The position numbers and the translations under genes were made by a program. A stretch of 43,716 nt of DNA from Candidatus Termititenax persephonae. GTDB taxonomy: Bacteria; Margulisbacteria; Termititenacia; Termititenacales; Termititenacaceae. Below, in pieces: positions 34,128 through 43,117 of the stretch (position 1 is its first letter; the number at the start of each line of letters is the position of its first letter). The stretch is taken from contig BGZO01000010.1 in the NCBI GenBank assembly GCA_003864475.1, forward strand, positions 1 through 43,716, written 5' to 3'. The notes under the pieces are model-generated. The model searched no databases and was not told the origin of the DNA. It saw only the letters and a list, made by a program, of their open reading frames with translations.

Positions 34128-35327
34128 TCAAATCAAGGCGGCGGCAAAGTCTTTCAGCCGTGCCAAGCCTTGCCGGATATTTTCTAAAGAAGAGGCATAG
34201 GAGAGGCGTATATAATTGTCCGCGCCAAAACCGCTGCCCGGCACGACGGCCAGATGCGCCGCGGTCAGCAGCAGCTCCGCCAAGTCCTCGGAATTATTGA
34301 TTTTACGCCCTTGACAGGACTTGCCGTAAAGTGCGCTCACGTCGGGAAAAGCATAAAACGCGCCCTGCGGACAGCGGCAAGTGATGCCCGGTATTGTCAG
34401 CAAAAATTGGCACATATAATCACGGCGTTCCTGAAAAGCTTTGAGCATTTTATCCACGGCAGACTGGCTGCCGTTCAGCGCCTCGACCGCCGCCGCCTGC
34501 GCGATGGAAGTCGGATTGGAGAGCGACTGTGATTGAATGACCGTCATGGCTTTAAGCACATTTTCTGGTCCGGCGGCGTAACCTATCCGCCACCCGGTCA
34601 TTGAGTAGGCTTTGGACACACCGTTGACAACGATGGTCTGGGCGCGGATTTTTTCGGATAATTGCGCAATAGAATGGAAACGCGCACCGTCGTATAAAAA
34701 ATGTTCATAAATCTCATCGGAAACAATATAAAGGTTTTTGTCCACCAAGAAATCCGCGAGGGCCTGTAGTTTTTCTTGGCTGTACACACTGCCCGTCGGA
34801 TTGGCCGGCGAATTGAGGACTAAAACCTTGGTGCGCGGCGTGAGATATTTCTGCAAATCCTCGACCGTAATTTCAAAATTATTTTCCGCCTCAGTCGGGA
34901 TGATAATCGGCTTGCCGCGCAGGAGCGTAACCATGTCTGGGTAACTAACCCAGTAGGGGGCGGGAATCAAGACCTCGTCGCCGTCATTCAAAAGTGCCTG
35001 AAATAAAGTGAATAATGTGTGTTTAGCCCCGGCATTGACAATAATTTGGCTGGCCGTATAAGTCAAGCCGTTTTCGCGTTGCAACTTTGCCTGCACGGCT
35101 TTTTTAAGCTCTGGGGTGCCGCCCGCGGCGGTATATTTGGTCTGACCAGCCTGGAGCGCCTTGACCGCCGCGTCCTTAATATTCTGCGGCGTATCAAAAT
35201 CCGGCTCGCCCGCGCTGAAGTTTATTACGTCTATGCCCTGCTCCCTCAGCTCCCGTGCTTTGGCGGCAACCGCTAAGGTTTTGGAAGGCCTGACCTTGCC
35301 AACCGTATCCGCTAAAGAGAGGCTCAT
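34128..35327 (-). CDS. aspC: aspartate aminotransferase (class I, subgroup Ib)
   Basis: 399 residues from ATG 35327, which overlaps the rfbA stop as ATGA; an upstream frame extension has no SD. VINFSAGEPDFDTPQNIKDA, TKYTAAGGTPELKKAV, LNSPANPTGSVYS and the PLP lysine in NGVSKAYSMTGWRIGY (about residue 240) are all present. Transfers amino groups between aspartate or glutamate and oxo-acids in the cytoplasm, using PLP. It ends the reverse-strand operon, 71 bases before tRNA-Lys. Exact substrate range is uncertain, since relatives act on other amino acids. Confidence 0.92.
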   Translation of the reverse strand: MSLSLADTVGKVRPSKTLAVAAKARELREQGIDVINFSAGEPDFDTPQNIKDAAVKALQAGQTKYTAAGGTPELKKAVQAKLQRENGLTYTASQIIVNAGAKHTLFTLFQALLNDGDEVLIPAPYWVSYPDMVTLLRGKPIIIPTEAENNFEITVEDLQKYLTPRTKVLVLNSPANPTGSVYSQEKLQALADFLVDKNLYIVSDEIYEHFLYDGARFHSIAQLSEKIRAQTIVVNGVSKAYSMTGWRIGYAAGPENVLKAMTVIQSQSLSNPTSIAQAAAVEALNGSQSAVDKMLKAFQERRDYMCQFLLTIPGITCRCPQGAFYAFPDVSALYGKSCQGRKINNSEDLAELLLTAAHLAVVPGSGFGADNYIRLSYASSLENIRQGLARLKDFAAALI

Positions 35328-36040
35328 ATCCCGGCCGACTCCACCAAGACCGCCGCATGGCGCAGAGACTCCGGCGTGCCAGCGTCTGTCCAAAAACCTT
35401 GAAAAATATTGTAGGTGCATTTTCGCTCGGCAATGTATTTGTTATTTACGTCCGTGATTTCCAGCTCGCCGCGCCCCGACGGTTTTAGTGTTCGGATGTA
35501 AGCAAAAACCTGGGCATCGTAAATATAAATGCCAGTTACGGCATTATTGGACTTCGGGTGTTTTGGTTTTTCCTCAATGCCGACAATCAAGCCGTCTCTT
35601 AGCTCCGCCACGCCAAAACGCTGCGGGTCCAGCACCTCTTTGAGCAGCAATTTCGCGCCGCCGCCCTGCCGCTCATATTCCTCAATATAAGGCGCGAGAT
35701 TGTCCTGAAAAATATTGTCGCCCAAAATCACCGTTACGCTGTCGCCGCCCGCAAAATTTTCTGCCAAACCCAGAGCCTGCGCGATGCCGCCCGCCTCGTC
35801 CTGCACCTTATACGTAAAGCGGCAGGCGAAGTCCTTGCCGGAACCCAACAGATTGACCACCGCGCCGACATGCTCGGTGCCGGTTACAATTAAAATTTCT
35901 TTAATGCCCGCCTGCAAGAGCCGCTCGATGGGATAATAAATCATCGGCTTGCGTCCGACCGGCAATAAATGCTTATTCGTTACTTTCGTCAGCGGATAGA
36001 GCCGCGACCCCGTACCGCCCGCCAAAATAACGCCTTTCAT
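35324..36040 (-). CDS. rfbA: glucose-1-phosphate thymidylyltransferase-type enzyme (short RmlA)
   Basis: 238 residues. Nucleotide loop GVILAGGTGSRLYPLT (3-18), KPMIYYPIERLLQAGI, metal motif LGDNIF (106-111), VTGIYIYD and GRGELEITDVN are typical. Joins glucose-1-phosphate and dTTP to give dTDP-glucose, the entry to rhamnose and other deoxysugars. The short form lacks the C-terminal extension of enteric RfbA (~290 aa), like SpsI-type proteins. SD AGAGGAG. No rfbB, C or D is adjacent, so the rest of any dTDP-rhamnose route lies elsewhere. Probably feeds the polysaccharide genes at 1-8589. Confidence 0.88.
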   Translation of the reverse strand: MKGVILAGGTGSRLYPLTKVTNKHLLPVGRKPMIYYPIERLLQAGIKEILIVTGTEHVGAVVNLLGSGKDFACRFTYKVQDEAGGIAQALGLAENFAGGDSVTVILGDNIFQDNLAPYIEEYERQGGGAKLLLKEVLDPQRFGVAELRDGLIVGIEEKPKHPKSNNAVTGIYIYDAQVFAYIRTLKPSGRGELEITDVNNKYIAERKCTYNIFQGFWTDAGTPESLRHAAVLVESAGI

Positions 36041-36072
36041 AAAACTCCTCTGTTATTTATTCCTCAGCGCCT

Positions 36073-36795
36073 TCAAACCGCGACGTTTTCCTTCACCGAT
36101 GCGATGATTGACTCAAAAATCAGGCGGCCATCAGTATTACCCAAGACCGCCTCGGCGCAGCGTTCGGGATGCGGCATCAGGCCTAGCACATTGCCCTGGG
36201 CGTTACAAATCCCGGCGATATTATGCCGCGAGCCGTTAGGGTTGCTGTCCGGCGAGACATTGCCCGCCGCGTCGCAATAACGAAAAACTATTTGACCGTT
36301 CTTTTCCAGTTTTTCCAGCGTCGCATCAGCGCAGTAATAATTGCCCTCGCCATGCGCAATCGGCACTTTAATCACGTCTTTAGTGATTTGGCTGCTGAAA
36401 ATCGTGTTTTTATTCTCGACTTTGAGATAAATATCCCGGCAAACAAAACTCAAAGCGCGGTTACGGTGCAGAATGCCGGGCAGCAGACCCGCCTCAACCA
36501 AGATTTGAAAGCCATTGCAGATGCCGATAACCCGCCCGCCCTGGGCGGCGTAGGCGGTTACTTGATTCATGATTGGCGCAAAACGGGCAATCGCCCCGCA
36601 GCGCAAATAATCGCCGTAGGAAAAGCCGCCGGGGATTATCAAACAATTAGCCCCCTGCGGGTCTCGAAAATCCGCGGGCAATTGGGTATCGCCGCTCCAA
36701 ATCACCGCGGCCTTTTCGCCGGATATTTTACTCGCCGCATAATAACAGTCATGCTCGCAATTGCTGCCGGGAAAGAGAATAATGCCAAACTTCAT
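36073..36795 (-). CDS. purQ: phosphoribosylformylglycinamidine synthase, glutaminase subunit
   Basis: 240 residues. Begins [14 protein letters not shown], with [19 protein letters not shown], nucleophile Cys93 in GICNGFQ, HGEGNYY and [10 protein letters not shown], the class I glutaminase triad and PurQ-specific blocks. Supplies ammonia to PurL for step four of purine synthesis. Its ATG overlaps the rnfD stop (ATGA), an odd neighbour. purS and purL are not in the window. SD GAGGCG is within the end of rnfD. Confidence 0.95.
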   Translation of the reverse strand: MKFGIILFPGSNCEHDCYYAASKISGEKAAVIWSGDTQLPADFRDPQGANCLIIPGGFSYGDYLRCGAIARFAPIMNQVTAYAAQGGRVIGICNGFQILVEAGLLPGILHRNRALSFVCRDIYLKVENKNTIFSSQITKDVIKVPIAHGEGNYYCADATLEKLEKNGQIVFRYCDAAGNVSPDSNPNGSRHNIAGICNAQGNVLGLMPHPERCAEAVLGNTDGRLIFESIIASVKENVAV

Positions 36796-37733
36796 TTACT
36801 TTTCGCCTCGTCTAGTCTGTCAAGCAACGGCACAAACATATTCATAATCAGTATCGAATAACACACACCCTCAGGGTAACCGCCCCAGAGGCGAATGACG
36901 GACGTTAGTATACCGCAGCCTATAGCGAAAATCCACTTGCCACGCCGGGTCATCGGCGAGGTCGTATAATCCGTCGCCATAAAAAACGCGCCCAGTAGCA
37001 GACCGCCCGCCAATAAATGAAAAGCCACATTTTCGTGGGCAAAAAACATGAATAAAGCCACCGTGCCAAGATAACCCAGCGGGATGCGCCAATCAATGAC
37101 TTGGCGGTAAAGCAAATAGGCCGCGCCCAGCAGCAAGGCCAGCGCAGAAGTCTCGCCCAGCGAGCCGGCGACATTGCCTAAGAATAAGTCCCAATAATTG
37201 ACCGCCTGCCCGGCCGCGCTGGCTTGGACTGTCGCTCTGCTTACAGCGTCCAACAATTGTCCAGATTTAGCCAAAGCCAGCGGGGTCGCGGTCGTTACCG
37301 CGTCAAAGGGACGTGTCCAAGTCGTCAGCCAGACCGGGAAAGAGGCCAGCAAAAAAGCCCGTCCGCCCAGCGCCGGATTGAAAATATTATGCCCCAGCCC
37401 GCCGAACAATTCTTTGACCAGCAAAATGGCGAACACCGCGCCCAGCGCGGCCATCCAGAGCGGCAAGGACGGCGGCAGGACAAACGCCAAAAGCACACCA
37501 GTTACCACCGCCGAGCAGTCATTGAGATAATTTTTTTTCTTGAAAAACTGCGCCGCCAAATACTCCGTCAGAACCGCCGCCCCGACGCAAACCCCTATCA
37601 GCCAGACCGCCCGCCAGCCGAAAAAGACCAAAGAAGCCAGCCCGGCGGGGAGCAAGGCAATCAAGACATCGCGCATTAAAACCTGTGTGCTTACGCCGGA
37701 ATGTAAATGCGGCGAGACGGCCAAGATTTTCAT
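36792..37733 (-). CDS. rnfD: Rnf electron transport complex subunit D
   Basis: 313 residues, about nine membrane helices, NqrB/RnfD family. [40 protein letters not shown] and the FMN-attachment region [10 protein letters not shown] (144-153, flavinylated Thr near 150) are clear. The subunit sits in the inner membrane and takes part in ferredoxin:NAD+ electron transfer coupled to ion pumping. No good SD is visible upstream. It is separated from rnfC by a 2.4-kb unrelated gene, where rnfC and rnfD are normally adjacent. Confidence 0.93.
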   Translation of the reverse strand: MKILAVSPHLHSGVSTQVLMRDVLIALLPAGLASLVFFGWRAVWLIGVCVGAAVLTEYLAAQFFKKKNYLNDCSAVVTGVLLAFVLPPSLPLWMAALGAVFAILLVKELFGGLGHNIFNPALGGRAFLLASFPVWLTTWTRPFDAVTTATPLALAKSGQLLDAVSRATVQASAAGQAVNYWDLFLGNVAGSLGETSALALLLGAAYLLYRQVIDWRIPLGYLGTVALFMFFAHENVAFHLLAGGLLLGAFFMATDYTTSPMTRRGKWIFAIGCGILTSVIRLWGGYPEGVCYSILIMNMFVPLLDRLDEAKSK

Positions 37734-37774
37734 GATGATATCTTAAACTGGACGGATTATTTTTTCCACTGGGT

Positions 37775-40177
37775 TTAATGCGCCTGCAGCGCGGCGAGAA
37801 TATCCGGATCTTTGGCCAAGCGGTCGCTCAAATGTGGCTGTATATAGAGAGCAGCATAGCTTCCTGCAGAATTTATCATGGCTAGCACAAATTGTTTATC
37901 ATCACGCAGGGCTGGTTCCGCCAGATAAAACCAATAAGGATATGTTAGCAACAGGGGTCCGATTAATTCCCGCTCATTGCGCAAACGCTCCGAAACGAAT
38001 TGCAAAAGGCGCGGTTCCGGCAGTTCCAGTGCCAAGGCCAATGCCTTCTTAACGATCTCCTCATCGTCAGCATATTCCGTACCAGCCAAATCGGCAAAAT
38101 AGCCGGGATTTTCAGTAATCTTTTGCAGAATAGTCGCCTTATCCGGGAACTGATATTTGCGCCCGCCGGAAGCAATATAAGCGGACACATAGCTTTTATT
38201 ATATACTACAGCTTGGATTTTACCGCTGACAGGATCCAACACCCACGCATTTACATTGGCAGCAGCCGTTGGCCCTATAGCCTTGCCATTTTCTGGCAAT
38301 AACTCGGAAAAGCGGTTAACTTGATTAATCCAAGCGGCCTCTTCCTCCGCCACACTGCAACTCACAAAATAAGCTTCGGAAATATTCAAACTCTTTACTA
38401 ATTCCACAAATTCTAGGTCAGCATAATCACTCGGATCGAGATTATAAACGGAACGGGGACCCCATTGTGTAATATCCTTAGTTCCATGCCCGCCCATAAT
38501 TATTTGCAGATATTTACGTTCCGCGGCCGGCTCATAATCGCTCCGAAAACAAGGCGGCAAATTATCCTTTAATAATCTCAAGTAGCGCTTAAAATCCATA
38601 TCCGTTTCGTTCTCGAACAGCAACATTTGCTGTCGGGGATTATCCATTATCGTACAATATTCTGTGCCACGAAATGCCCCGTTGTAGTCCGCCTTGGGAT
38701 AAAAAACTACGGTAAGCGGGTCGGTTACTCTGATTTGCTCCGGATGCTCCTTTAAAATCGTCCTTTCGGCCAGCAAATGCTGGGCGTACTTCAGTTCAGG
38801 GATGCGCTCCAATTCTGTAATATCAAAATCATTTTTTAATTTGGCGGCCGTATCCGCACAGTCGCGTAGCAATGCCGACTGAGGATTATCAACCTGCGTA
38901 GCCTTATACCAAAATTGCGGGGAGGCATTTATGACGGCCTCCGTAAACTTAGCATCCCGCCAAAAATCGGCAACAACTATATTTTTTAAATAATTTCTGA
39001 AATTCATTTCAGGGAGTCCGATGTCCTTCATTATTTGGACTGCGGCCAGCATAAATTGCTTGTCGCCGCGTAATTGCTCGCTGACATATTGCAGATTTCC
39101 AATGGAGTTTGTTATGGCGGCCAGAGCAATCTCTCGGTCATTGGCCAACGGTGTATCTTGGAAATAACGAAAAAAATAGGAAGAATAAGGGCCAGCATTT
39201 ATTTTCTGCAACACAGTTTCCTTGGGGAGACTGCGTATCTCGTCGACAAAATCCGTCGCTGTTTGAATATTTACGCGCGACAGTTCTCCGGTCTGCGGGT
39301 CAAACTCAATATTGCAAACCAGTTTAGAAGCAAACTGTTCAGTTAGTTTGCTATGCAAATCCCTATAATCTTCGTCAATATAAAACGAACCATTTATTTT
39401 TAAATCTGTATTTCGTAACCTTTGCAATAATGCGCTACAGTCCGCGAGCATCTCCTCTAACGCAACGACATCAACATGTCCTTGGTCAAATACGCCTTGT
39501 TCATATATATTCTGCAAATCAGAACTTATTTTTTCAAAAAGACCTATCAATAGCGTTCTCGCTTGTTCCTCACTTACAGGTCGGTTAAAAGGATAACACA
39601 TCATATCCATATAATCGCCAAGCATACTGCCGTGACGGACCTCTGATTCTTTTGGTTTTATCGGTTCTGCTTCTTTTGGCTCTTCGGGCTTTTTCTCTAT
39701 CGGTTCCGCCGATTTTATTTGTTCAATATCTTCTGGACCCATAATCGGCGCACAACCCGTCAAAGAACCCAATACATAGCCCGCCGCGTCCACCGCTTTA
39801 TCCAAGACAGTTGGCTTTAATTTTTTCACTAATTCTGAATCCGGCCGTCCGGCTTCAGCCAATAGTTTTTCCGCGGCGTTACGGCTCATGGTAAATTGCG
39901 GATTGAGAAAACCCGGCTCCGGCGTGGTCGGAATATTATTTTGTCGGCAAAAATTCAAAATATCCAGACGATTGGCAATCCCGCTGATTTGATTATTTAA
40001 TTTAAATAATATCTGGCCATTTGGCTTGGCTTCTGTTATTACGCCAGTGTCTTTTAATAATTGATTGAGATTTTTGCTAATCTCCTGCGCTTGAGCCTTC
40101 TCCGCCGCAGAGATTACTCCTGTAACAGGTCGTTGCCCGGGATGAATGTTTGAACGATTATTTATCCCTTCCACCAT
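37775..40177 (-). CDS. DUF4116-repeat protein with caspase-like (C80-type) cysteine peptidase core
   Basis: 800 residues from ATG 40177, chosen for GGGGAGG ten bases upstream; the 80-codon upstream extension only shadows rnfC. No signal peptide. An acidic Pro/Glu/Lys linker (PIEKKPEEPKEAEPIKP, about 158-176) divides an N-terminal helical part from the rest. DUF4116-like units (NDREIALAAITN ... SEQLRGDKQFMLAAV near 340; DDEEIVKKALALAL, ERELIGPLLL, DDKQFVLAMI near 690-790) flank a clan CD-like core. The core has His564 in IIMGGHGTKD and Cys607 in YFVSCSVAEEE, 43 residues apart, with conserved-looking surroundings (GPTAAANVNAWVLDPVSGK). That spacing and shape resemble the autoprocessing C80 domains of MARTX and large clostridial toxins. 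DUF4116 is frequent in host-associated bacteria. Effector, toxin or regulated protease are possible. It lies within the rnf operon. Confidence 0.65.
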   Translation of the reverse strand: MVEGINNRSNIHPGQRPVTGVISAAEKAQAQEISKNLNQLLKDTGVITEAKPNGQILFKLNNQISGIANRLDILNFCRQNNIPTTPEPGFLNPQFTMSRNAAEKLLAEAGRPDSELVKKLKPTVLDKAVDAAGYVLGSLTGCAPIMGPEDIEQIKSAEPIEKKPEEPKEAEPIKPKESEVRHGSMLGDYMDMMCYPFNRPVSEEQARTLLIGLFEKISSDLQNIYEQGVFDQGHVDVVALEEMLADCSALLQRLRNTDLKINGSFYIDEDYRDLHSKLTEQFASKLVCNIEFDPQTGELSRVNIQTATDFVDEIRSLPKETVLQKINAGPYSSYFFRYFQDTPLANDREIALAAITNSIGNLQYVSEQLRGDKQFMLAAVQIMKDIGLPEMNFRNYLKNIVVADFWRDAKFTEAVINASPQFWYKATQVDNPQSALLRDCADTAAKLKNDFDITELERIPELKYAQHLLAERTILKEHPEQIRVTDPLTVVFYPKADYNGAFRGTEYCTIMDNPRQQMLLFENETDMDFKRYLRLLKDNLPPCFRSDYEPAAERKYLQIIMGGHGTKDITQWGPRSVYNLDPSDYADLEFVELVKSLNISEAYFVSCSVAEEEAAWINQVNRFSELLPENGKAIGPTAAANVNAWVLDPVSGKIQAVVYNKSYVSAYIASGGRKYQFPDKATILQKITENPGYFADLAGTEYADDEEIVKKALALALELPEPRLLQFVSERLRNERELIGPLLLTYPYWFYLAEPALRDDKQFVLAMINSAGSYAALYIQPHLSDRLAKDPDILAALQAH

Positions 40178-40245
40178 AGAAAAGTCCTCCCCAATATTTC
40201 TCCCACCCCAGAATATACCCAAGTTTGACTGAATTATACCCGCCC

Positions 40246-41469
40246 TTAGTTCTTCTGCCGGGCCAATTTGTCTGCTCTGACTTTCTGCACCAAATACTTG
40301 CGCGCCGGGCAGACGAAAGCACACAGCCCACATTCCATGCAGTCTGCCAAGCCCCGGTCGCGGTACGGCAAGAGTCCCAGCGGACAAATGTCCACGCAGC
40401 GCGCGCAGCGGAGGCAATTGGTCTCCGTGAAAATCTGCGAGCGCAGAAGAATGATGCCCGAAGTGCCTTTGGTTACCGGGACATCCAGAGCCGCCACGGC
40501 AAAACCCATCATCGGCCCGCCGGAGACCACCCGATAATCTTTGGTGGCAAAATTGGCAGGCAGTTGCACCACATCCTGATACAAAGTTCCGACCCGCACC
40601 AGATAGTTGCCGGGATTGGCAAATTCGCCGGAGACAGTTACGACGCGCTCAGTCAGGGGCAGGCGGGTCTGCACGCTCCGCGCCAGCTGATAGGCCGTGC
40701 CGACATTGACGACGACCACGCCGACATCGATGGGCAGGCCTTTGTTCGGGATTTTACGCCCGACAGTTTTTTTGACCAAGATCTTTTCCGCTCCAGTTGG
40801 ATAGACCGACGGCAGTACGGCGATACGCGCAAACTCTTCCACCCCGCAATTTTTCAGGCCGGGCAGCGCGTCTTTTTTATTGTCCTCGACGGCCACGACC
40901 ACCCAAGCCGCCCGCGCCGCTTTGGCCAGCAGACGCAGACCCAGCACCACTTCATTGGGGTGTTCCAGCAAAATGCGGTAATCAGCGTTGAGATACGGCT
41001 CGCACTCCGCGGCGTTGAGAATCAGCGTGTCGACTTTCTTGTCCTGCGGCGGCGACACCTTGACGTGCGTCGGAAAAGCCGCGCCGCCCAGGCCGACCAA
41101 GCCAATCTCGCGGATTATTTCCCGGACAGTCTCCGTGTCCAGTTCGCTGACTGGCGGATACTGTTTTAAATTGGGGTCGAGTTCGTCCTGAAAATCATTT
41201 TTGATTTTTACCGCGTCAACCAGCCTGCCCTGCGGACTATTGATTTTGAGCAGTTCCACGACCTCGCCCGAGACCGGCGCGTGAACATTGGCGGTTACGA
41301 AAGCATCGGCGGAGCCGATTAACTGTCCGCGCCGCACCCGGTCGCCCTTCTTGACCAAACTTACGGCGGGCGCGCCGATGTGTTGAGAGAGCGGCACATA
41401 CAACCACTCCGGCACTGGGCAAAGATTAATCGCCTTGTCCCGCGTCAGTTCTTTGTAATCGTTAGGCAC
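40246..41469 (-). CDS. rnfC: Rnf electron transport complex subunit C
   Basis: 407 residues starting at GTG, 8 bases inside the rnfE end, SD GAGGATAAG. VPLSQHIGAPAVSLVKKGDRV (biotinyl-like N-domain), GLGGAAFPTHVK, the NADH/FMN-binding AAECEPYLNADYR, and two 4Fe-4S motifs CLRCARCVDICP (352-363) and CMECGLCAFVCP (377-388). It accepts electrons on the cytoplasmic face and exchanges them with NAD(H). It lacks the GGIHP-type opening and the long Ala/Lys tail of proteobacterial RnfC. The core is complete. Confidence 0.95.
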   Translation of the reverse strand: MPNDYKELTRDKAINLCPVPEWLYVPLSQHIGAPAVSLVKKGDRVRRGQLIGSADAFVTANVHAPVSGEVVELLKINSPQGRLVDAVKIKNDFQDELDPNLKQYPPVSELDTETVREIIREIGLVGLGGAAFPTHVKVSPPQDKKVDTLILNAAECEPYLNADYRILLEHPNEVVLGLRLLAKAARAAWVVVAVEDNKKDALPGLKNCGVEEFARIAVLPSVYPTGAEKILVKKTVGRKIPNKGLPIDVGVVVVNVGTAYQLARSVQTRLPLTERVVTVSGEFANPGNYLVRVGTLYQDVVQLPANFATKDYRVVSGGPMMGFAVAALDVPVTKGTSGIILLRSQIFTETNCLRCARCVDICPLGLLPYRDRGLADCMECGLCAFVCPARKYLVQKVRADKLARQKN

Positions 41470-42028
41470 GCTTATCCTCGTTCAGGTACGCCAAGATAAA
41501 ACCGATGAGCAAGAATCCGCCCGGCGGCAAAACAAAGAGCAGAATCGGCGTAAAATTGGCGGAAAAAATCGGATACCCCAGCAAAGTGCCTGCGCCCAGC
41601 GCCTCGCGGATAACGGCCAAAATTACCAGACCCACCGTGAACCAAAAGCCGTTCAGCAAACCGTCCCGCACCGCCGCCCCGACAGTGTTTTTGTAAGCAA
41701 AGGCCTCGGCGCGTCCCAAGATAATGCAATTAACCACGATGAGCGGCACGAAAATTCCCAGAGCCTTGTACAAATCCGGTACAAATCCGGCCAAGAGCAT
41801 GTCGCTAATCGTTACAAAAGTTACGATGATGATGATGAACAGGGGGATACGCGCCCCTTCCGGGATGACCCGGCGCAGCAGGGAAACAAAAAAATTAGAA
41901 AAAGTCAGGACAAAAGTAAAGGCCAAGCCCATGCCCAGCGCGTTGCTTACGGCCGTGGTTACCGCCAAGGACGGACAAAAACCCAGCAAAAGACCAAAAG
42001 TTGGGCAGAGTTTCAGAAATTTTTTCAA
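41462..42028 (-). CDS. rnfE: Rnf electron transport complex subunit E
   Basis: 188 residues, six membrane helices. FCPSLAVTTAVSNALGMGLA and FVPLIVVNCIILGRAEAFA are RnfE/NqrD signatures (the NxxxL-GRAEAF block separates E from A). Start is TTG at 42028, six bases after GGGGAGG. With RnfA it forms the membrane 2Fe-2S-binding pair. Here it is the first gene of the operon and no rnfA partner is near, so the complex must be completed from another locus. Confidence 0.92.
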   Translation of the reverse strand: MKKFLKLCPTFGLLLGFCPSLAVTTAVSNALGMGLAFTFVLTFSNFFVSLLRRVIPEGARIPLFIIIIVTFVTISDMLLAGFVPDLYKALGIFVPLIVVNCIILGRAEAFAYKNTVGAAVRDGLLNGFWFTVGLVILAVIREALGAGTLLGYPIFSANFTPILLFVLPPGGFLLIGFILAYLNEDKRA

Positions 42029-42106
42029 ACCGACCTCCCCGGAAAGTAAGTAAATCTTAACGTATCACGGCGGTTTTGACTAGAGATTATGGACATTTGC
42101 CGCCAA

Positions 42107-42128
42107 GAGTTAAACTCTATGCTATAAT
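42107..42128 (+). promoter_or_regulatory. uppP promoter with palindrome, leaderless start
   Basis: Perfect -10 TATAAT at 42123-42128, six bases before the ATG of uppP, which puts the expected transcription start on or next to the A of ATG. A weak TTGCCG (42097-42102) with a 20-base spacer could be a -35. GAGTTAAACTC (42107-42117) is an 11-base palindrome in the spacer, a possible repressor site. Confidence 0.5.
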
Positions 42129-42134
42129 CGGGGC

Positions 42135-42941
42135 ATGTTCTGGAAAGCTGTCCTGCTCGGTCTAATCGAAGGCGTTACGGAATTTTTGCCCATCAGCAGC
42201 ACGGGGCATTTAATCATCGCCGATAAATTTATCCGGCTCTCCAATCATCTGGAATTTACCAATGCTTTCAAGATTATTATTCAGCTCGGCGCGGTGCTGG
42301 CGGTGGTCAAGCTGTACTGGGAGAGGCTTTGGCCCTTTGCCCGTGGAAAACTGCAAAAAAACACCCTGCTCTTTTGGCTGAAAATTTTGCTGGCCGTGCT
42401 TCCCGCCGCAGTCTTAGGTTTTCTTTTTGACGACCTGCTGGAGGCCAAGTTTTTTAATCCGCGTTCCGTGGCCGTCGCGCTGGTGTTTTACGGGATTGTC
42501 CTGCTGGCCGTAGAAAATCTCCTGCGCCGCAAGTTTCCCCGCCCGGCGGACACGCCGCTTAAATGGACGACCGCCTTGGGCATCGGTTTTTTCCAATGTC
42601 TGGCGTTGATTCCCGGCACGTCGCGCTCGGCGGTAACTATTATCGGCGGGCTTTTGCTCGGCCTGTCTAGGCCCGCCGCGGCGGAATTTTCTTTTTTTCT
42701 GGCCGTACCGACAATGCTGGGCGCGGCCTTGCTCAAGCTTGCCAAGACCGCCTTGGTTTTTTCCCGTGCCGAATGGTGGACCTTGATTGTCGGTTTTTTT
42801 ATTGCTTACTGGACGGGACTTATCGTCATTCAGATTTTTATGCGTTACCTGCAGAGGCACAATTTTAAATTTTTCGGCTGGTACAGGATTGTAATCGGCC
42901 TGCTCATTCTCCTTTCGGCCTTAATTACATATTTGAAATAA
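42135..42941 (+). CDS. uppP: undecaprenyl-diphosphatase
   Basis: 268 residues, about eight membrane helices. EGVTEFLPISSTGHL (12-26) and LIPGTSRSAVT near 160 are the two active-site motifs of the BacA/UppP family. Removes one phosphate from undecaprenyl diphosphate so that the carrier used by the glycosylphosphotransferase at 7186 and by peptidoglycan synthesis can be recycled; also gives bacitracin tolerance. The mRNA seems leaderless. Diverges from rnfE. Confidence 0.96.
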   Translation: MFWKAVLLGLIEGVTEFLPISSTGHLIIADKFIRLSNHLEFTNAFKIIIQLGAVLAVVKLYWERLWPFARGKLQKNTLLFWLKILLAVLPAAVLGFLFDDLLEAKFFNPRSVAVALVFYGIVLLAVENLLRRKFPRPADTPLKWTTALGIGFFQCLALIPGTSRSAVTIIGGLLLGLSRPAAAEFSFFLAVPTMLGAALLKLAKTALVFSRAEWWTLIVGFFIAYWTGLIVIQIFMRYLQRHNFKFFGWYRIVIGLLILLSALITYLK

Positions 42942-43117
42942 TTACAGTAATGTAATACAAATTTGTATCAAATTCAATTAAGTAGTTTTATTTTTTTCGC
43001 TTAGTTCCGCCTTTTTTTACCTTGGCAGAATACGTGCAAAGCTGAGAGCAAACGCCGCTCTATTGCCCTGATAAAGCGGCGTTCCGCAAAATAGCGTAAA
43101 AGTGTTAAACTTAAAAC
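42942..43117 (+). other. intergenic region with palindromes and hairpin
   Basis: Contains ATACAAATTTGTAT (42955-42968), a perfect 14-base palindrome just after uppP. AACGCCGCT (43051-43059) with AGCGGCGTT (43075-43083) forms a nine-pair hairpin. A possible -10 (TAAACT, 43106-43111) lies six bases before the next ATG. T-runs near 42989-43018 lack a matching stem directly upstream, so no terminator is called. Confidence 0.45.

Noticed and set aside
33940-34200. Forward ORF across tRNA-Lys
   Set aside because: Its GDPGAIRTRDRYIK-type sequence is the known translation artefact of a tRNA antisense strand.
40178-40417. 80-codon N-terminal extension of the DUF4116/peptidase gene
   Set aside because: It lies inside rnfC in another frame and is cysteine- and proline-rich like an rnfC shadow. 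A strong SD precedes the internal ATG at 40177.
847-43060. Shared 11-mer AACGCCGCTCT at ~850 and 43051
   Set aside because: An 11-base match is expected by chance many times in a window of this size.
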